Shown here in pieces: positions 35,465-47,526 of a stretch of 64,000 bases of DNA. The translations under genes and the position numbers were made by a program. The notes beneath the pieces are model-generated. The model was not told the DNA's origin, searched no databases, and saw only the letters and a list, made by a program, of their open reading frames with translations. Positions within the stretch are counted from its first letter, which is position 1. Each line of letters starts with the position of its first letter. This stretch comes from Inia geoffrensis (lineage: Eukaryota; Chordata; Mammalia; Artiodactyla; Iniidae): contig CM070913.1 in NCBI GenBank assembly GCA_036417435.1, forward strand, positions 94,107,373-94,171,372, read 5' to 3'.

Positions 35465-36230
35465 CGCGTTCCCACAGCTCGCTCTGGCGGCGGCCGCCTG
35501 GGTCTCTAGGCGACCAGTGCTCCTACGACGCCGCACGCCGCGTGCCGCGGAGCCTCCAGGGAAGTGTAGTTCGGAGGCCCCTTCCCGTCGCGCACGCGCA
35601 GCGCACGCAGCAGGTTTGGCCCTTCTCTTTGTCCTTCACCGCCACGTGAGAGGCCAGTGGGCGCGTGTCCGCGTGCTCGTGCGCGCGTGCGGTCCCCCAG
35701 CCCAGCTCAGGGCCGTCGGGATCCCGCGGGTCCGCCCGGGTCGCGCAAAGGCTGGGGGCGGGGCGGTCACGTGGGTCCCGGTCCCGCGCGTCCGTGGTTC
35801 CGAGGCGGTTTTTGCAGGTTCCGGGGCTGGATTCCTGTGGGGCGGGCGGCTGGGGCTGAGGGGGCCCGCGGGGAGGGGCTGGGGGTCGTGCCAGGGCCGC
35901 CAGTGGGCGTCAGCGCTTGGGCTGGGGTCTCCGCGGCTGGGGTGCGGTGGGCACCGGTGGCCCCCGGGGTCGGGGGGAGGCCCTTCGTCCGCCGCGGCTG
36001 GTGCTCGCCGCGCCGGGGCCTCTCCTGCCAGGCTGGCTTGGAAAGGCGGTGCCTCCCCACGCGCGTCCCCGGCCGCGAGCCCCGGGCGGGCGCGGTCGGA
36101 GCGCCGTCGGAGCGTTGGGACCCACGGCGGGTCGGGGAGCGTCCGGAGAGTGTCCGCGGCGTGACCCGGTTGCAGGGCCTGTGTCGCCCCACCACCCTGG
36201 CTCGACCCAGCTCGCCTCTGCCTTTATCAG
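35465..36230 (+). promoter_or_regulatory. ZNF84: CpG island promoter of ZNF84
   Basis: Abrupt, strongly CpG-rich block preceded by AT-rich DNA. It holds a ZNF143-like site at about 35,553-35,572 and lies 4.4 kb upstream of the ZNF84 first coding exon, so it is the expected promoter with a non-coding first exon. I could not fix the first-exon donor. The open frames of 162-215 codons here overlap on both strands and result from the lack of stops in GC-rich DNA. Confidence 0.85.
35554..35571 (-). promoter_or_regulatory. ZNF143/STAF-like site
   Basis: On the minus strand AACTACACTTCCCTGGAG matches the ACTACA-TTCCC part of the ZNF143 motif. The ZNF26 island carries a similar site. Confidence 0.6.
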
Positions 36231-37019
36231 GAGGGTTTTTCCGAGGCTTCTCCATTAACGAGAACCCCCAAACAACTTAGACAGTAGCTGGCGGAGTGGG
36301 CACCGCGTTGGCTCAAGGCCTTGTCTCTGACCTGGACCCACGTCTGCCCCTTGGAACAACAGCCGACTCACGATTTCTGGGTCTCAGGCTTTTCATCTGA
36401 AAATGAGGGAATGGAAAGAAGTGACCTTTTCTGTCCTAGCCCGGTGGCTTTTTGCTGTCATCAAAACGTACATTAGTTTATTTTATTTATTATTTACTGT
36501 TGACTTTGTTTCAGCCACGTGGTGCTGGACTGAAACTGCTCTGTTTGCCTGTTTTCTTGGGTTAAGGACTTTAAAATATGTTCACTGTAGTTAATTTAGA
36601 GTATCTTGATAAACAGATTCAAATGAAAATCATTCATGATCCCATCAACAAGAAACAGTCACTGCTAACATTTTGTGCATTTATTTTAGTCAAGAAACGT
36701 GTGTATGTTTTGAATACACCTTACGTGTTCCCTTTAAAAAAAAACAACAAAATTGGGAATATGCTGCAAATCCTGCTTAAAGCCCTTAGAGTGTATCACA
36801 GATATGTTAAGTTGAAATATTTTGTCCCAAGTGGGGAGTTTAAACTTACCAGGGGAGTTTTTTTCAACTTGCCCCTGAGAACTTATCTTTCTCTTGTTAT
36901 TCTCCTTAGTCTGCCCTGGTGCCATCATTTCTGGACAGGGGACTGTGTCATGCATGTACTGGGACTATAAACAGGGACTCCCAAGGCCTTTGCCCACCCC
37001 TTCCAATACAGTTTGTTGA
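36231..37019. other. ZNF84 intron, unassigned
   Basis: The island grades into ordinary sequence with no named repeat. A 130-codon open frame at 36,578-36,970 has no family similarity. Confidence 0.4.
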
Positions 37020-37215
37020 GGGCCTGTGATCACAGGCTCTGGGGTGGGCTGCATGGGACCAGTGGCCCAGTTCTGCCACTTCCTGTGTATGTCATCTGTT
37101 TTTGACATGTTATTGAACTTCTGTGCCTCATTGCTTCTTCTGTGATGAGAACTGAATGCATCAAAAAAGACAGTACGGTGTGTAGAACATCTGGCACATA
37201 GTAGGTGTAAGTTAA
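37020..37215 (+). mobile_element. MIR SINE
   Basis: MIR core and tail: 'cagttctgccacttcctgtg', 'cttctgtgcctcattgcttc', 'catctggcacatagtaggtg'. Confidence 0.75.
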
Positions 37216-37261
37216 TGTTATTTTTTTCATTATTCTTTCCCTTTCCCTTGCAATTCCACAG

Positions 37262-37319
37262 AATTTGATGCTGAGTGGGAGCTACAGGATGATGATGAAG
37301 GTGCTCCTTCCTCCTGCAG
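37262..37319 (+). other. Candidate small exon (58 bp)
   Basis: A long pyrimidine tract and 'ccacag' precede it, and 'CAG|GTAAATG' follows it. It could be a non-coding 5' UTR exon of ZNF84 or a cryptic exon. No protein family match; transcript support is unknown. Confidence 0.3.
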
Positions 37320-38153
37320 GTAAATGTGAGTGCGTGGCAGGGAGAGCTGCAGTGCTCTGCAGGAAACTGCCGAGGTAAAGTCACACCCTTTGAAGTTAAA
37401 GGGGGCCAAATTGTACAACAAAGGGCGGGCATAGGCTTCCATTTGCTGAAGGGACACATAAGAGTCAAGTGTAAGAGCATTCAGGGAGAACTTCTCCCTC
37501 CAGGGCCAACTTGCAAAAACATTTGTTTAAATTAAAGGAAAATAAGGTCCAATCTGTACTGTGCTGAGCAAGTAACATATCAGAAATATTTTAAAACTAC
37601 CACACTGATGGCGTGTCACACTCTGTGCACCTCACATTCTCAACTCTATGTTCTCCGCAAAATCTGCCCCATTTTGACATGTGTCTCTACTCTTGATAAG
37701 TTTTTGCTGAAATCCAGCTAAACTTTACCAAATAGTTTTTGACAAAGCTACAAAGGAAATTTGAAAATCACACTGTGAATTTGGTTGTCTGCTTAAGGAA
37801 ATAGTTTGAATGTAAATGTAGTTTTATTTGTCAGAATGCCGGAGTTTTTATTACATGAAATGAGATGACATGAAAGCATAATGCAAAGGAAATGACATAT
37901 TCACTGTAGGTATATTTTCCTTGTCTGGCGGGTGTGTGTGTGTGTGTTATGATTGATTTTTCTTGAACCACTCAGAGTTTATTATGTTTTTTAATGGTTA
38001 AATTTATTGACTTTTTAAATAAAATTGTATGGCTTTTGCCTTTTGATCATGTGTCGGGGAGATATTTCCCCCCAAATTATACAAATATTCACTTGTGTTT
38101 TCTTTAGGTACTATCGTGGTTTCCATTATTTCAAATTCTGATCCGTCTGGAAG
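37320..38153. other. ZNF84 intron, unassigned
   Basis: No exon or firm repeat boundary, apart from a short (GT)n at about 37,930-37,947. Confidence 0.4.
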
Positions 38154-38155
38154 TA

Positions 38156-38374
38156 CAGTTGACCCTTGAACAATATGGGTTTGAACTGCATAGGTCCACT
38201 TATATGCAGATTTTTTTCAATAAGTACTACAGTACTATACGATCAGAGGTTGGTTGAATCTGCAGATATGGAACCTCTGATACAGAGGGCCAACTATAAA
38301 ATTAATTATATGAAGATTTTCAAATGCGCGGGTGGGTCGGTGCCCCTAACCCCCAAGTTGTTAACGGTCAACTG
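38156..38374 (+). mobile_element. Tigger/MER2-like DNA transposon remnant (MITE)
   Basis: Terminal inverted repeats cagttgacccttgaacaa and, reversed, cagttgaccgttaacaa. TA dinucleotides flank both ends (38,154-38,155 and 38,375-38,376), as expected for the Tc1/mariner superfamily. The interior matches the ends of MER2/Tigger elements as I remember them. It is 219 bp with no transposase. Confidence 0.8.
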
Positions 38375-38376
38375 TA

Positions 38377-39460
38377 GTTTGTTGTAATGTATGAGATAGA
38401 TAACTAGCTTTGTTTTCTCTCAAGCGTTAATCACTTCTGTTCATTAAGTAATCCAGTTTTACTTTGCGTGTGAAATGCCACATTTATTGCATGTAAATCC
38501 TTACATATTTGGACCATTATGCTTTATTTATCTATATAGCTTTTCTGGAGGCAGTGTGAAATACTTTTTTGATAATATAATTTTGTAATATATGTTAGTA
38601 TTACATGGGCCTGTTACACTCTTTATTTTGTATTTCCAAAAGTGTCCAAAGCTGTTCCTGAACCTTTTTTCTTCTAGGTAAACTTTAGAATTGCTTGTTA
38701 AAGAAAAGCTTTTTGAGACTGTGATTGGAGTTGACTAAAGATATAAATCATTCGGGGCTGACTTCTTTTTACTGTATGAAATCTTCCTATCCCAGGACAA
38801 GACCAAATTGTGTGTGTACGAAGTCTCTTCCTACAGTCCTCATTGGTGTTTTAGTTTGTTTCCTATGAACCTTACATATTTCTTGTCAAGTATATTTCTG
38901 CATGTTTTATGTATTTTTTTCTGTTATGCATAGATTTTACTTTCTACCTTTTTGTTTAAATAAGAAAGTTGTTGATATTAACAGAACTATGTCTTTTGAT
39001 CTGGAAAGATGCTTTGCATAGTGGGAAGAAAACAGAAACAGTTCTTAAATGTGACCATATACCTCTTAAGAGTGGTTATGTGTGGTCATAGATTATAGTT
39101 TCTTATTTAGCTTACATACATTTCTAAGTTTTGCCATCATATTTTACTTTTGTAATAATAATTATGACTTATATTTGTTTAGTGCTGATGTGCCCCAGCT
39201 CCAGTTCTAAGATGAGTATACTTTCACAATTTAAGATATATAAAGAAATCATTTCTTACGTAACTGGGAGGAAATTCAATATATGTTTCTGAGTTGGCAC
39301 CGAAGGTTGAATCACAGGAAGACATGAAAGGGAAGAGCTTGGTGTTTTAAGTGCTGCTTTTTAGTCGTAGGGATGAGCAGGCTGTTCTTCATTTGTATTT
39401 CTGTGGAACTAAGGGGACCGAATGTCTGCATGGAAATAAGAGGTGATTCCAGGATATATG

Positions 39461-39491
<31 letters not shown>

Positions 39492-40600
39492 TGTACATAT
39501 GTGTACATGAATACACACAAATGACATGATTTTGGTAGTAAATACCTTGAACAAGAGGTAGCAAGAAAGAGAAATAACATTCCATTTCTGATATTTAATG
39601 TGCAATTATGGGCACATTCTGAGTCTCAGTTTTCTTTCTATAAGATGGAGATTTTGTTAAATGCTTTTTGGGTTGTCTGTGAGGGTTAAACTGTAAAGTG
39701 CTTAGTATTTTGTCTTATATATAGAAAACACTCAGATATTAGCTATTATTATTACAAGGAACTAGTCACTTTGCTTTTAATATTTATTCCTCAGAATCCC
39801 TGTGGCATTACATAATGATTAAAGAATAATCCTCCAGAAGTATATAACCTCTGTGCATCAAACAACATAGCTTTAAGCATATGATCAACAGAATTGCAAG
39901 GAAAAACTGACCTATCTGTAATCATATTGGGAGAGTTTAACACACTTCCTTCAGAAAATGATAGGATTGGCAGACATAAATTAGGAAGGTTATAGAAAAT
40001 TTTAATAGGAAACTAAGGCTCAGAAAGATGAGCCTTAGTTTCCTATTTGTTTTCCCCCAAAGTCACAAAGTCAGCAAAGGGAAAAGTTGATGGAAACTCA
40101 GATCTGTTATAATACAAATCACATAAGCTTTCCAAAATTCCATCTGCCTAACACAGCACTGTCATGTCCCTCACAGCACCTGTTCCGCAGTGTCTTCAGT
40201 GCACACTGACTGGATCTCAGAATTACTGCTGGTCCTTCTTTATTTGTGTGCAGAGACTTTTGCTGTTTTTTTACGTTACATTCTGTTTCTGTCCCTGGTA
40301 GTCCTGTTTCGGTTATATAGGAAACACACTCTGGCCGTAGATGATCATGAATTCCTAGTTTCTAGCAAGAGAGGAAAGGATTTTTGGTGCAGCGTGAATA
40401 TACCAGTTGAAGTTCGTTTGTCCCCAAGTCCACAGATCCTGGTTCCACACAAATAAGTCTGCTCGTGTGAGATAAGAAAGGCGTTCCCAGAAGCAGAAAT
40501 TCATTCCTAGTGTAAAAGACCTCGCACCAGAGCTTCGGGGCAGAAGCAGAGGCTGCAGGACAGAGCAAGTCTCCGACTTGCTACTCATCTTGCAGCAGAA
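38377..40600. other. ZNF84 intron, mostly unassigned
   Basis: Contains (GT)n at 39,460-39,488 and a probable MIR fragment at about 39,600-39,740. The region just before 40,601 may hold the 5' part of the first coding exon. The closest acceptor-like site is 'catcttgcag' ending at 40,595, but that would make a very short exon. Confidence 0.4.
39460..39488. repeat. (GT)n microsatellite
   Basis: Uninterrupted GT dinucleotide tract. Confidence 0.95.
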
Positions 40601-40615
40601 ATGACCGTGTTACAG
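40601..40615 (+). CDS. ZNF84: ZNF84 first coding exon
   Basis: ATG ACC GTG TTA CAG (MTVLQ) is followed directly by the donor GTGAGT. Human ZNF84 starts MTMLQ as I remember it, and the phase-0 join to the KRAB-A exon at 54,572 gives [17 protein letters not shown]. The exon's 5' boundary is not fixed. The start context has G at -3. The next intron is 14 kb and full of transposable elements. This 5-codon exon cannot be found by frame length; it was located by working back from the KRAB-A exon. Confidence 0.8.
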
Positions 40616-41790
40616 GTGAGTTCATGTCTATTCCTCATTATTTTTCCAGGGAATTAGAAGAGGTGTGTAAGACCACTAGTGGAAAAGGAAAGAATAAATG
40701 GTTAAGAAATCAGGGGAGAATGCCCTCAGGATGGAAGATCCAAATTGGGACAAAATTGAAGCAGCGATATGTTAACTATAGGGCCTTGAGAAATTCTTAA
40801 AGTTTCAATTTTTATAAGCCTTACTGTCCTACATAATTACTGAACTTGAGCTGTAAACTTGGTTCTCAAATTTTTGACAGGTGTAATGAGTATGTTTATA
40901 TGAATTGCATTATCCAAAGGAAAAAGCAAACTGATTTTTCACAGAAAGTAAATGTTTCTTGGTCATTCCTTGGTGAAGCCTTTGAATAAATGATATAGTG
41001 GGTAATGTCCTTAGGAGAAAGATTGTAATACATACATGGTATTATAGCCCTTTTTCATAGTTTTCCACAGAGTGTGACCCACGGGGAAAATGCCAAAGCA
41101 GAATTTAGTCCCCGTAATTATTTAAATTATTTATCTACCCCTTTAGTTGTGAAGCAGAATTCGTATGGAGAAAAGTTCATAAAATGTAAAAGTACAGCTT
41201 AATGTCTTATCAAATGAATACCCGTGAAGCCACCATTCCATTTCAAGAAATAGAGCATTCCCAGCCCAAACGAGGCCCTTCCTGTGCCCCCTTCCCAATC
41301 ACAACTTCTCCCTCCTGACAGACGGAGCCAGGACTCCATCTTTTGTAACCATTTCCTTGCTTTTCTGTATAATTTTACTCTTAAGTGTTTATCCTTAAAC
41401 ACTGCCATTTGGTTTTGTCTGCTGTTGTGTATACTCGTTTGAGTTTTGCTTCTGTCACTTAGCAATTGCAGCCTTCTCTCCAATTAAGGTAGCTTCTCAA
41501 TATCACCAAATCCAGCCACTATCAAATTTCCAGTTGTCTCATAAATTGTTCTCTGTTTGAATCAGGATCTAAGTAAAGTTCATACAGTGCAGTTGGTTGA
41601 TCTGTCTCTGAATCTTGGCTCTGCCTATTTTTTTCTGTCCAAACTATCTGTTGAGGAAGCCAGGCCAATTCTCTGTAGTTTCCCACGGTCTGAAGGCTTT
41701 GACTAAGTGGCGTGGTGGGTAATGGCCTCGTTTGACTGATTGCACCCCCCAGTGTTGTTGGTGTGTTCTGTCATCTGTGTTTCCTGTAAA
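40616..41790. other. ZNF84 intron, unassigned
   Basis: No supported exon. Some text (41,160-41,470) resembles old LINE or LTR sequence but could not be assigned. Confidence 0.35.
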
Positions 41791-41799
41791 TTGGTAGAT

Positions 41800-41945
41800 T
41801 CAGAGCTACGCTTTCCAGTCCCGAAGTCACCGGCCACATATGACTGTTTGAACTTAATTGAATTAAATCCCTTTGTCACAGTTGCCACGTTTCAAGTGCT
41901 CCGTAGCCACAGATTGGACAGCCACGAATTGGGTGGCACAGGTAA
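41800..41945. repeat. Old interspersed repeat, same family as 44,540-44,730
   Basis: Both segments share the theme 'gccacatatgactgtttgaa / gaattaaat / tttcaagtgctccgtagcca', a common mammalian repeat that I cannot name with confidence. Confidence 0.5.
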
Positions 41946-42106
41946 AGAAAATTTCCATCACCACAGGAAGTTCCACTTTGAGGCTCGATCAGATTTAAGT
42001 GTGACTTTTTGGCAAGAGTGCTTCAGAGGTTGTGGTGGTACTTCTTTCAGGAGGTGCATAAAGCCCACTTGTCTCTCTTTGTCTTGCTGACGGCTTTATT
42101 CTCCTT

Positions 42107-42412
42107 ATTTTTTTTGGTTGTGTTGGGTCTTAGTTGCGGCACACGGGCTCTCTGTTGAGGCATGTGGGATCTTTTTGTTAGGGCGCTCGGTCTGATTGGG
42201 TTTGTCTGGTTGTGCTGGGCAGGCTCCAGGGTGCGTGGGCTCTGTAGTTTGCAACATGAGGGCTCTCTCATTGTGGCACGTGAGCTCAGTAGTTGTGGCG
42301 CGCGGGCTTAGTTGCTCCATGGCACGTGGGACCTTAGTTCCCCGACCAGGGATCGAACCCGCGTCCACTGCATTGGGAGACAGTTCTTTACCACTGGACC
42401 GCCAGGGAAGTC
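42107..42412 (-). mobile_element. CHR-type SINE variant, antisense
   Basis: Runs 'tttttttggttgtgttgggtc' to 'ccgccagggaagtcc'. The body resembles nest member 4 at 30,924-31,253 ('gaggcatgtgggatc', 'ggcgctcggtctgat'). Confidence 0.85.
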
Positions 42413-42589
42413 CCTGGCTGTTGGCTTTAAATGATCGTTGCCCAGATGGATTATTTCATTAGGGGCTTCAAAATGGTAACAACCTCCTTGTAACATTTCT
42501 TTATTAACTAGAATGCAGCTTTCTAGCATGACAAGATGTATCAAGGGTCAGTTTGTACATTTTCTGCCCCAGAGCTGCAATTAGTATCT

Positions 42590-43400
42590 TAAAATTTAGT
42601 CACTAGTTTTAAAAGTATTTGTTGCCAAAACATGGAAATATACTAGACTTTTGCATATTGACTTGGTATTCAGGAACTTTGTAAGCCCATTTACTAATTC
42701 TAATAATTTTTCTTTAGATTTGGTTAGATTTTCCATGTTTATAAAAATATCAGCAATACTTTTTTTTTTAGTAAAAAGAAATTCCACTGACTTCCTAGTT
42801 TGGTGAGACTTTCTATAACAAATAATTGTTGATTATTTTTCAACTTTTGGTGTGTTCATTTGTTCTTTGTTTCATCTGTTTGTTCTTTTTCATACTTTTA
42901 TATTCTTATGAAATCTAGTCCTTCTTTTTGAAAACTGTAAACATGCTTTTTAATCTAACTCTATTAGATTTTTCTGTTATCTGTAGTTCTTGTTATATAT
43001 ATTCTTCCATTTACAGATATGCTTTATCTGCATCTATCAAGGTGATACTGTGTTTTTTCTTAATCTGTTAAAGTAGTAAATATCAGTGACTTTTTAAAAA
43101 AAATGTTAAATCAACCTTGAATTTTTGGAATAAACTCCAGCTTGGTCTTGATATATTTTCTTTTTTATGTTTTGCTTAATATAGTAGTTTGGTAACATTG
43201 TTTAGGAGTTTCACATCAGTGTTCATGTGTAAGTAGGCCTTTGCTTTTCCCTTCTTGCAATACCCTTATTGGATTTTGTTATCAAGGTCATGTCAGTATC
43301 AAAAAGTTTATCAAATTTGCTTCCATATTCTATAAGAGGTTAGTAAAATTGGAATTGTTTCTGCATTAAATGTTTACAGAATTAACTGGTAAAGCCATTT
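42590..43400 (-). mobile_element. Old L1 (L1M-type), antisense
   Basis: The complement reads L1 ORF2 ('ggaactttgtaagcccattt', 'ttagattttccatgtttata'). It is heavily decayed. Confidence 0.65.
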
Positions 43401-43879
43401 TTTTGTGAGAAGATGTAAACTCAGGGAACCAGAGTTTTCCACATGACCAATACACGATTTATAAAATCATTAGTGGATAAATGATCCATTTAAGGAGGAA
43501 GATAAAACAATAGATTTTAATGTGACAGTGTGAGAAGTTCATTGATATATTCTACATTGTAGCTCATCTTTGTGAGATCAGTTGATTAGTTTCGGTGTTT
43601 ATGAAAGAAGAATATCCACAGTTAACTAATTCTTATTGTTGTAAGGTCTTTTGGATTTTCTTTATACAGCCATACCATCTATGACAGTTTTACATCTTCC
43701 TTTCAATATTTATACTCTTTCCTTGCATTATATTGTACTGACTTCCTGGCCAGTACTGTACCTGCAGTACCTTGTGGACTAGAGGTGGCATTGGGAACAC
43801 CCTTGCCTCACCCTAGGCCTGCACTGTCCACTACATAGCACATCACAGCTGCTCACCTCTGACACCAGTCACCTGGAGT
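43401..43879. other. ZNF84 intron, unassigned
   Basis: Nothing firmly recognised. It may be a continuation of the neighbouring old L1. Confidence 0.35.
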
Positions 43880-44530
43880 TAGCACAAACTCTGCAGGGTG
43901 AGGGCACCATCCCCAACAAGAGTGCTTTCACTTCAGTTGCCAGCTGTAAGTTTTGGGGTCCCCAGGTCACCTGCACTTCTGACCAATAGGCTGCAAATTT
44001 GGGGGGTTCCTATGACCCCCTCAGGTTCACTGAAATAGTTCACAAAACTTAGGAAAGTGCTATACTTAAAACTGCAGTTTTATTATAAAGGACACAAATT
44101 GGGATCAGCCAAATGAAGAGACACACAGGGTGAGGTCTGGCAGGGTCCCAAACATGGAGCTTCTGCGCCCTCTCCCCATGGAATCAGGGCATATCGCCCT
44201 CTTGGCCCATGTCTGTTTACCACCCAAGAAGCTAACACGATACGATGCAGCAGTATCCGGAGTTTTTTCTGGGTATTTATTGTGTAGGTGTGACTGATAA
44301 AATCACAGCCATGTGACTGAACTCAGCCTCCAGCCTGGAGGTTGGGCTGATAGCGTCTGCCTCAAAGCCCCAACCCTCCAATCAAATGGTTGGAACTTCC
44401 AGCAGGGGCAGTGCCCACCTGGAGACTCCAGGAGCCCACCAGGAGTTACCTGTTCCGTAAACTCAGGAGGGGCCCACCACGAATTACAAAGGAAGCTCCA
44501 TCGCAGGAACCTGGGACAAAGACCAGACAG
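43880..44530 (-). mobile_element. Ancient LTR-like repeat, antisense
   Basis: The order 'ttttattataaaggacac', 'gccaaatgaagagacacaca' and 'gtgactgaactcagcctcc' is a familiar mammalian LTR-like repeat, probably ERVL. I am unsure of its exact name. Confidence 0.45.
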
Positions 44531-44539
44531 TCTTTATTA

Positions 44540-44730
44540 TCCAACAGGTAGCCATTAGCTACACATGCTCTTTACATTTAAATTAATTAAAATTAGAAAA
44601 GTCAGTGCCTAGTCACCTTTGAAGTGTTCAGTAGACACTGGTGCCTAGTGGCTACCGTATTGGATGGTGCAGATATAGAGCATTTTAGTCCTCACAAGAA
44701 ATTCTGCTGGACAGTGCTGTTCCAGTCCTC
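44540..44730. repeat. Old interspersed repeat
   Basis: Text 'tagccattagctacacatgc', 'ttaaattaattaaaattag', 'ctagtggctaccgtattgg'. Same family as 41,800-41,945. Confidence 0.5.
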
Positions 44731-44734
44731 AGAG

Positions 44735-46120
44735 AGCAAGTACTCAGTGTTTTGCCATAAAGTATGCTGCTAGCTGTACGTATTTTGTAGATTATTATTA
44801 TCAGATTAAATTTCCTCCTATTCCTAGTTTGTTGATAGTATTTTACACTGAACAGACTTTCACCGTATACCTTTTCTGCATTTTGAGGTGATAATGGCTT
44901 TTCTCCTTTATTCTGTTAATATGACAGGGATTTCTGAATCGGTATCTTGCACAGCTGAAGGAACCCTCATTTGGTCAGGCTATGTTATTACTTTTTATGC
45001 ATGGCTAGATTCAGTTTGTTAATATTTTGTTAGGGATTTTGATTCTATGAGTTATTTACTTTTAATGTTCTTTTCTTGTTGTGTTCCTGTCTGATTTGGG
45101 ATTAGAGGTCTGCTGGCCTTATAAAATGAGTTGAGAAGTTTGCACTCTTTTCTCTGTTCTCTAAAACAGTTTATGTGAGATCGTTTCATTTGTTCCTTAA
45201 ATGTTGAGAATTCACCTTTGAAGCCATCTAGACGTTGAGATTTCTTTGAAGGAAGGTTTTAAAATGTGAGGGTTAATTCCTTTAACAGTTACAGACTAAT
45301 TCAGACCTTTTTTCTTGTGTCACTTTTTTTTTTTTTTTTTGCGGTACACAGGCCTCTCACTCTTGTGGCCCCTCCCGCCGCGGAGCACAGGCCCCGGACG
45401 CGCAGGCCCAACGGCCACAGCTCAGGGGCCCAGCCACTCCGCGACATGCGGGATCCTCCCGGACCGGGGCACGAACCTGCGTCCCCTGCATCGGCAGGTG
45501 GACTCTCAACCACTGCGCCACCAGGGAAGCCCTCTTGTGTCACTTTTGAGTAGATTCTTTTTCAAGAAATATATCTGTTTCATCTAAGTTGTCAAATATG
45601 TTGGCATAAATTTATTATTATATTATTAACGGCTTTATTGTACTATGATGTCAGTAGGATCCACCTATTTTAAGTGTACAATTCAGTGATTTTTTTTTTT
45701 TTTAGTAACTTTATGTTGTATAACCATCATCACAATCCAGTTTTAGAAGGGTTCCATCACCCCAAGAGAATCTTTGTGACATTTGCAGTCAGTTCTTCTT
45801 CCCATCCCCAGCCTGAGGCAGCCACTAATTTGCTTACTTTCTATATAGGTTTTCCTTTTGGGCATATCATATAATGGATTTATATAAATGTGTAATCATT
45901 TTGTGTCTAGCCTCTTTCAATAAGCATAGTATTTTTGAGGTCCATCTATGCTTTAGCATATGTCAGGAATTCATTCTTTTTATTGTTGAATAGTATCCCA
46001 TTGTAAGTAAGGATATACCACTTTTTATTTATCCATTCACCACTTGATGGACATTCGGAATATTTACTCATTTTGTTGGTTATAAGTAATACTAATAGGA
46101 ACGATCACGTACAAGTTTTT
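44735..46120 (-). mobile_element. Old L1 (L1M-type), antisense, left part
   Basis: The complement reads decayed L1 sequence, broken by a young SINE at 45,328-45,532. At 46,120 it is interrupted by a younger L1 and continues at 51,962. The first part, to 45,640, and the part after it may come from two L1 copies. Confidence 0.65.
45328..45532 (-). mobile_element. Young CHR SINE, antisense, perfect duplication
   Basis: Complement: T-run, 'gcggtacacaggcctctc', ending 'ccagggaagcc'. The 15-bp duplication tcttgtgtcactttt is identical at 45,313-45,327 and 45,533-45,547. Confidence 0.95.
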
Positions 46121-47177
46121 TTTTTTTTTTTTAATTGAAGCATAGTTGATTTACAATGTCATCTTTCAGGTTACAGCAAAGTAATTCAGTTATACGTATT
46201 TGTGTATATATATTCTTTTTCATAATCTTTTTCATTATAGGTTATTACAGGATATTGAATATAGTTCCCTGTGCAATACAGTAGATTCTTGTTAGTTATC
46301 CATTTTATGTATAGTAGTGTGTATCTGTTAATCTCAAACTCTGAACTTATTCCTCCCCTCCATTCCCCTTTGGTAACCATAAGTTTTCTACGTTGGTGAG
46401 TCTATTTCTGTTTTGTAAATAAGTTCACTTGTATTACTTTTTTTAGATTCACATATAAGTGACACCATATATTTGTCCTTCTCTGTCTGACTGACTTCAC
46501 TCAGCATGATAATCTCTAGGTCCATCCATGTTGCTGCAAATGGCAGTATTTCATTCTTTTTTATGGCTGAATAGTGTGCCACTGTGTGTATATGTACCAC
46601 ATCTTCTTTATCCATTCATCTGTCAGTGAACATTTAGGTTCATTCCATGTCTTAGCTATTGTAAATAGTGCTGCTACGAACATAGGGGTGCATGTATCTT
46701 TTCAAATTAGAGTTTTCGTCTTTTCTAGATATACGCCCAGGAGTGGGATTGCTGGATCGTGTGGTAACTCTGTTTTTTGAGGAACCTCCATACTGTTCTC
46801 CATAGTGGCTGCACCAATTTACATTCCCACTAACAGTGCAAGAGGGTTCCCTTTTCTCCACACCCTCTCTACCATTTACTCTTTGCAGACTTTCTGATGA
46901 TGGCCATTCTGACTGGTGTGAGGTGATACCTCACTGTAGTTTTGTTTTGCATTTCTCTAATCATTAGCCTTTTTGAGCATCTTTTCATGTGCTTTTTGAC
47001 CAGCTGTATGTCTTTAGAGAAATGTCTATTTATGTCATCTGCCCATTTTTTGATTGGGGTGTTTGTTTTTTTTCAGATGTTGAGCTGTATGAGCTGTTTG
47101 TATATTTTGGAAATTAAGCCCTTGTCAGTCACGTTGATTGCAAATATTTTCTCCCATTCTGTAGGTTGTCTTTTTCT

Positions 47178-47526
47178 TTTTAATTAATTAATTAATTAAT
47201 TTTTGGCTGTGTAGGGTCTTTACTGCTGCGTGCAAGCTTTCTGTAGTTGCAGTGAGTGGGGGCTACTCTTCATTGCAACGCATGGGCTTCTCATTGCGGT
47301 GGCTTCTCTTGTTGTGGAGCACTGGCTCTAGGTGCGTGGGCTTCAGTAGTTGTGGCACACAGGCTCAGTAGTTGTGGTGCGCGGGCTGTAGAGAGCAGGC
47401 TCAGTAGATGTGGCACACGGGCTCAGTTACTCCGTGGCATGTGGGATCTTCCCGGACCAGGGCTCGAACCCGTATCCCCTGCATTGACAGGAGGATTATT
47501 AACCACTGCGCCACCAGGGAAGTCCC
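47178..47526 (-). mobile_element. CHR SINE, antisense, in L1
   Basis: Full CHR SINE with an (AATT)n-like tail at about 47,181-47,201, ending 'accagggaagtccc'. It interrupts L1 ORF2-derived text. Confidence 0.9.

Noticed and set aside
35517..36280. Open frames of 113-215 codons in the second CpG island
   Set aside because: Same reason; the region is best explained as the ZNF84 promoter and non-coding first exon.
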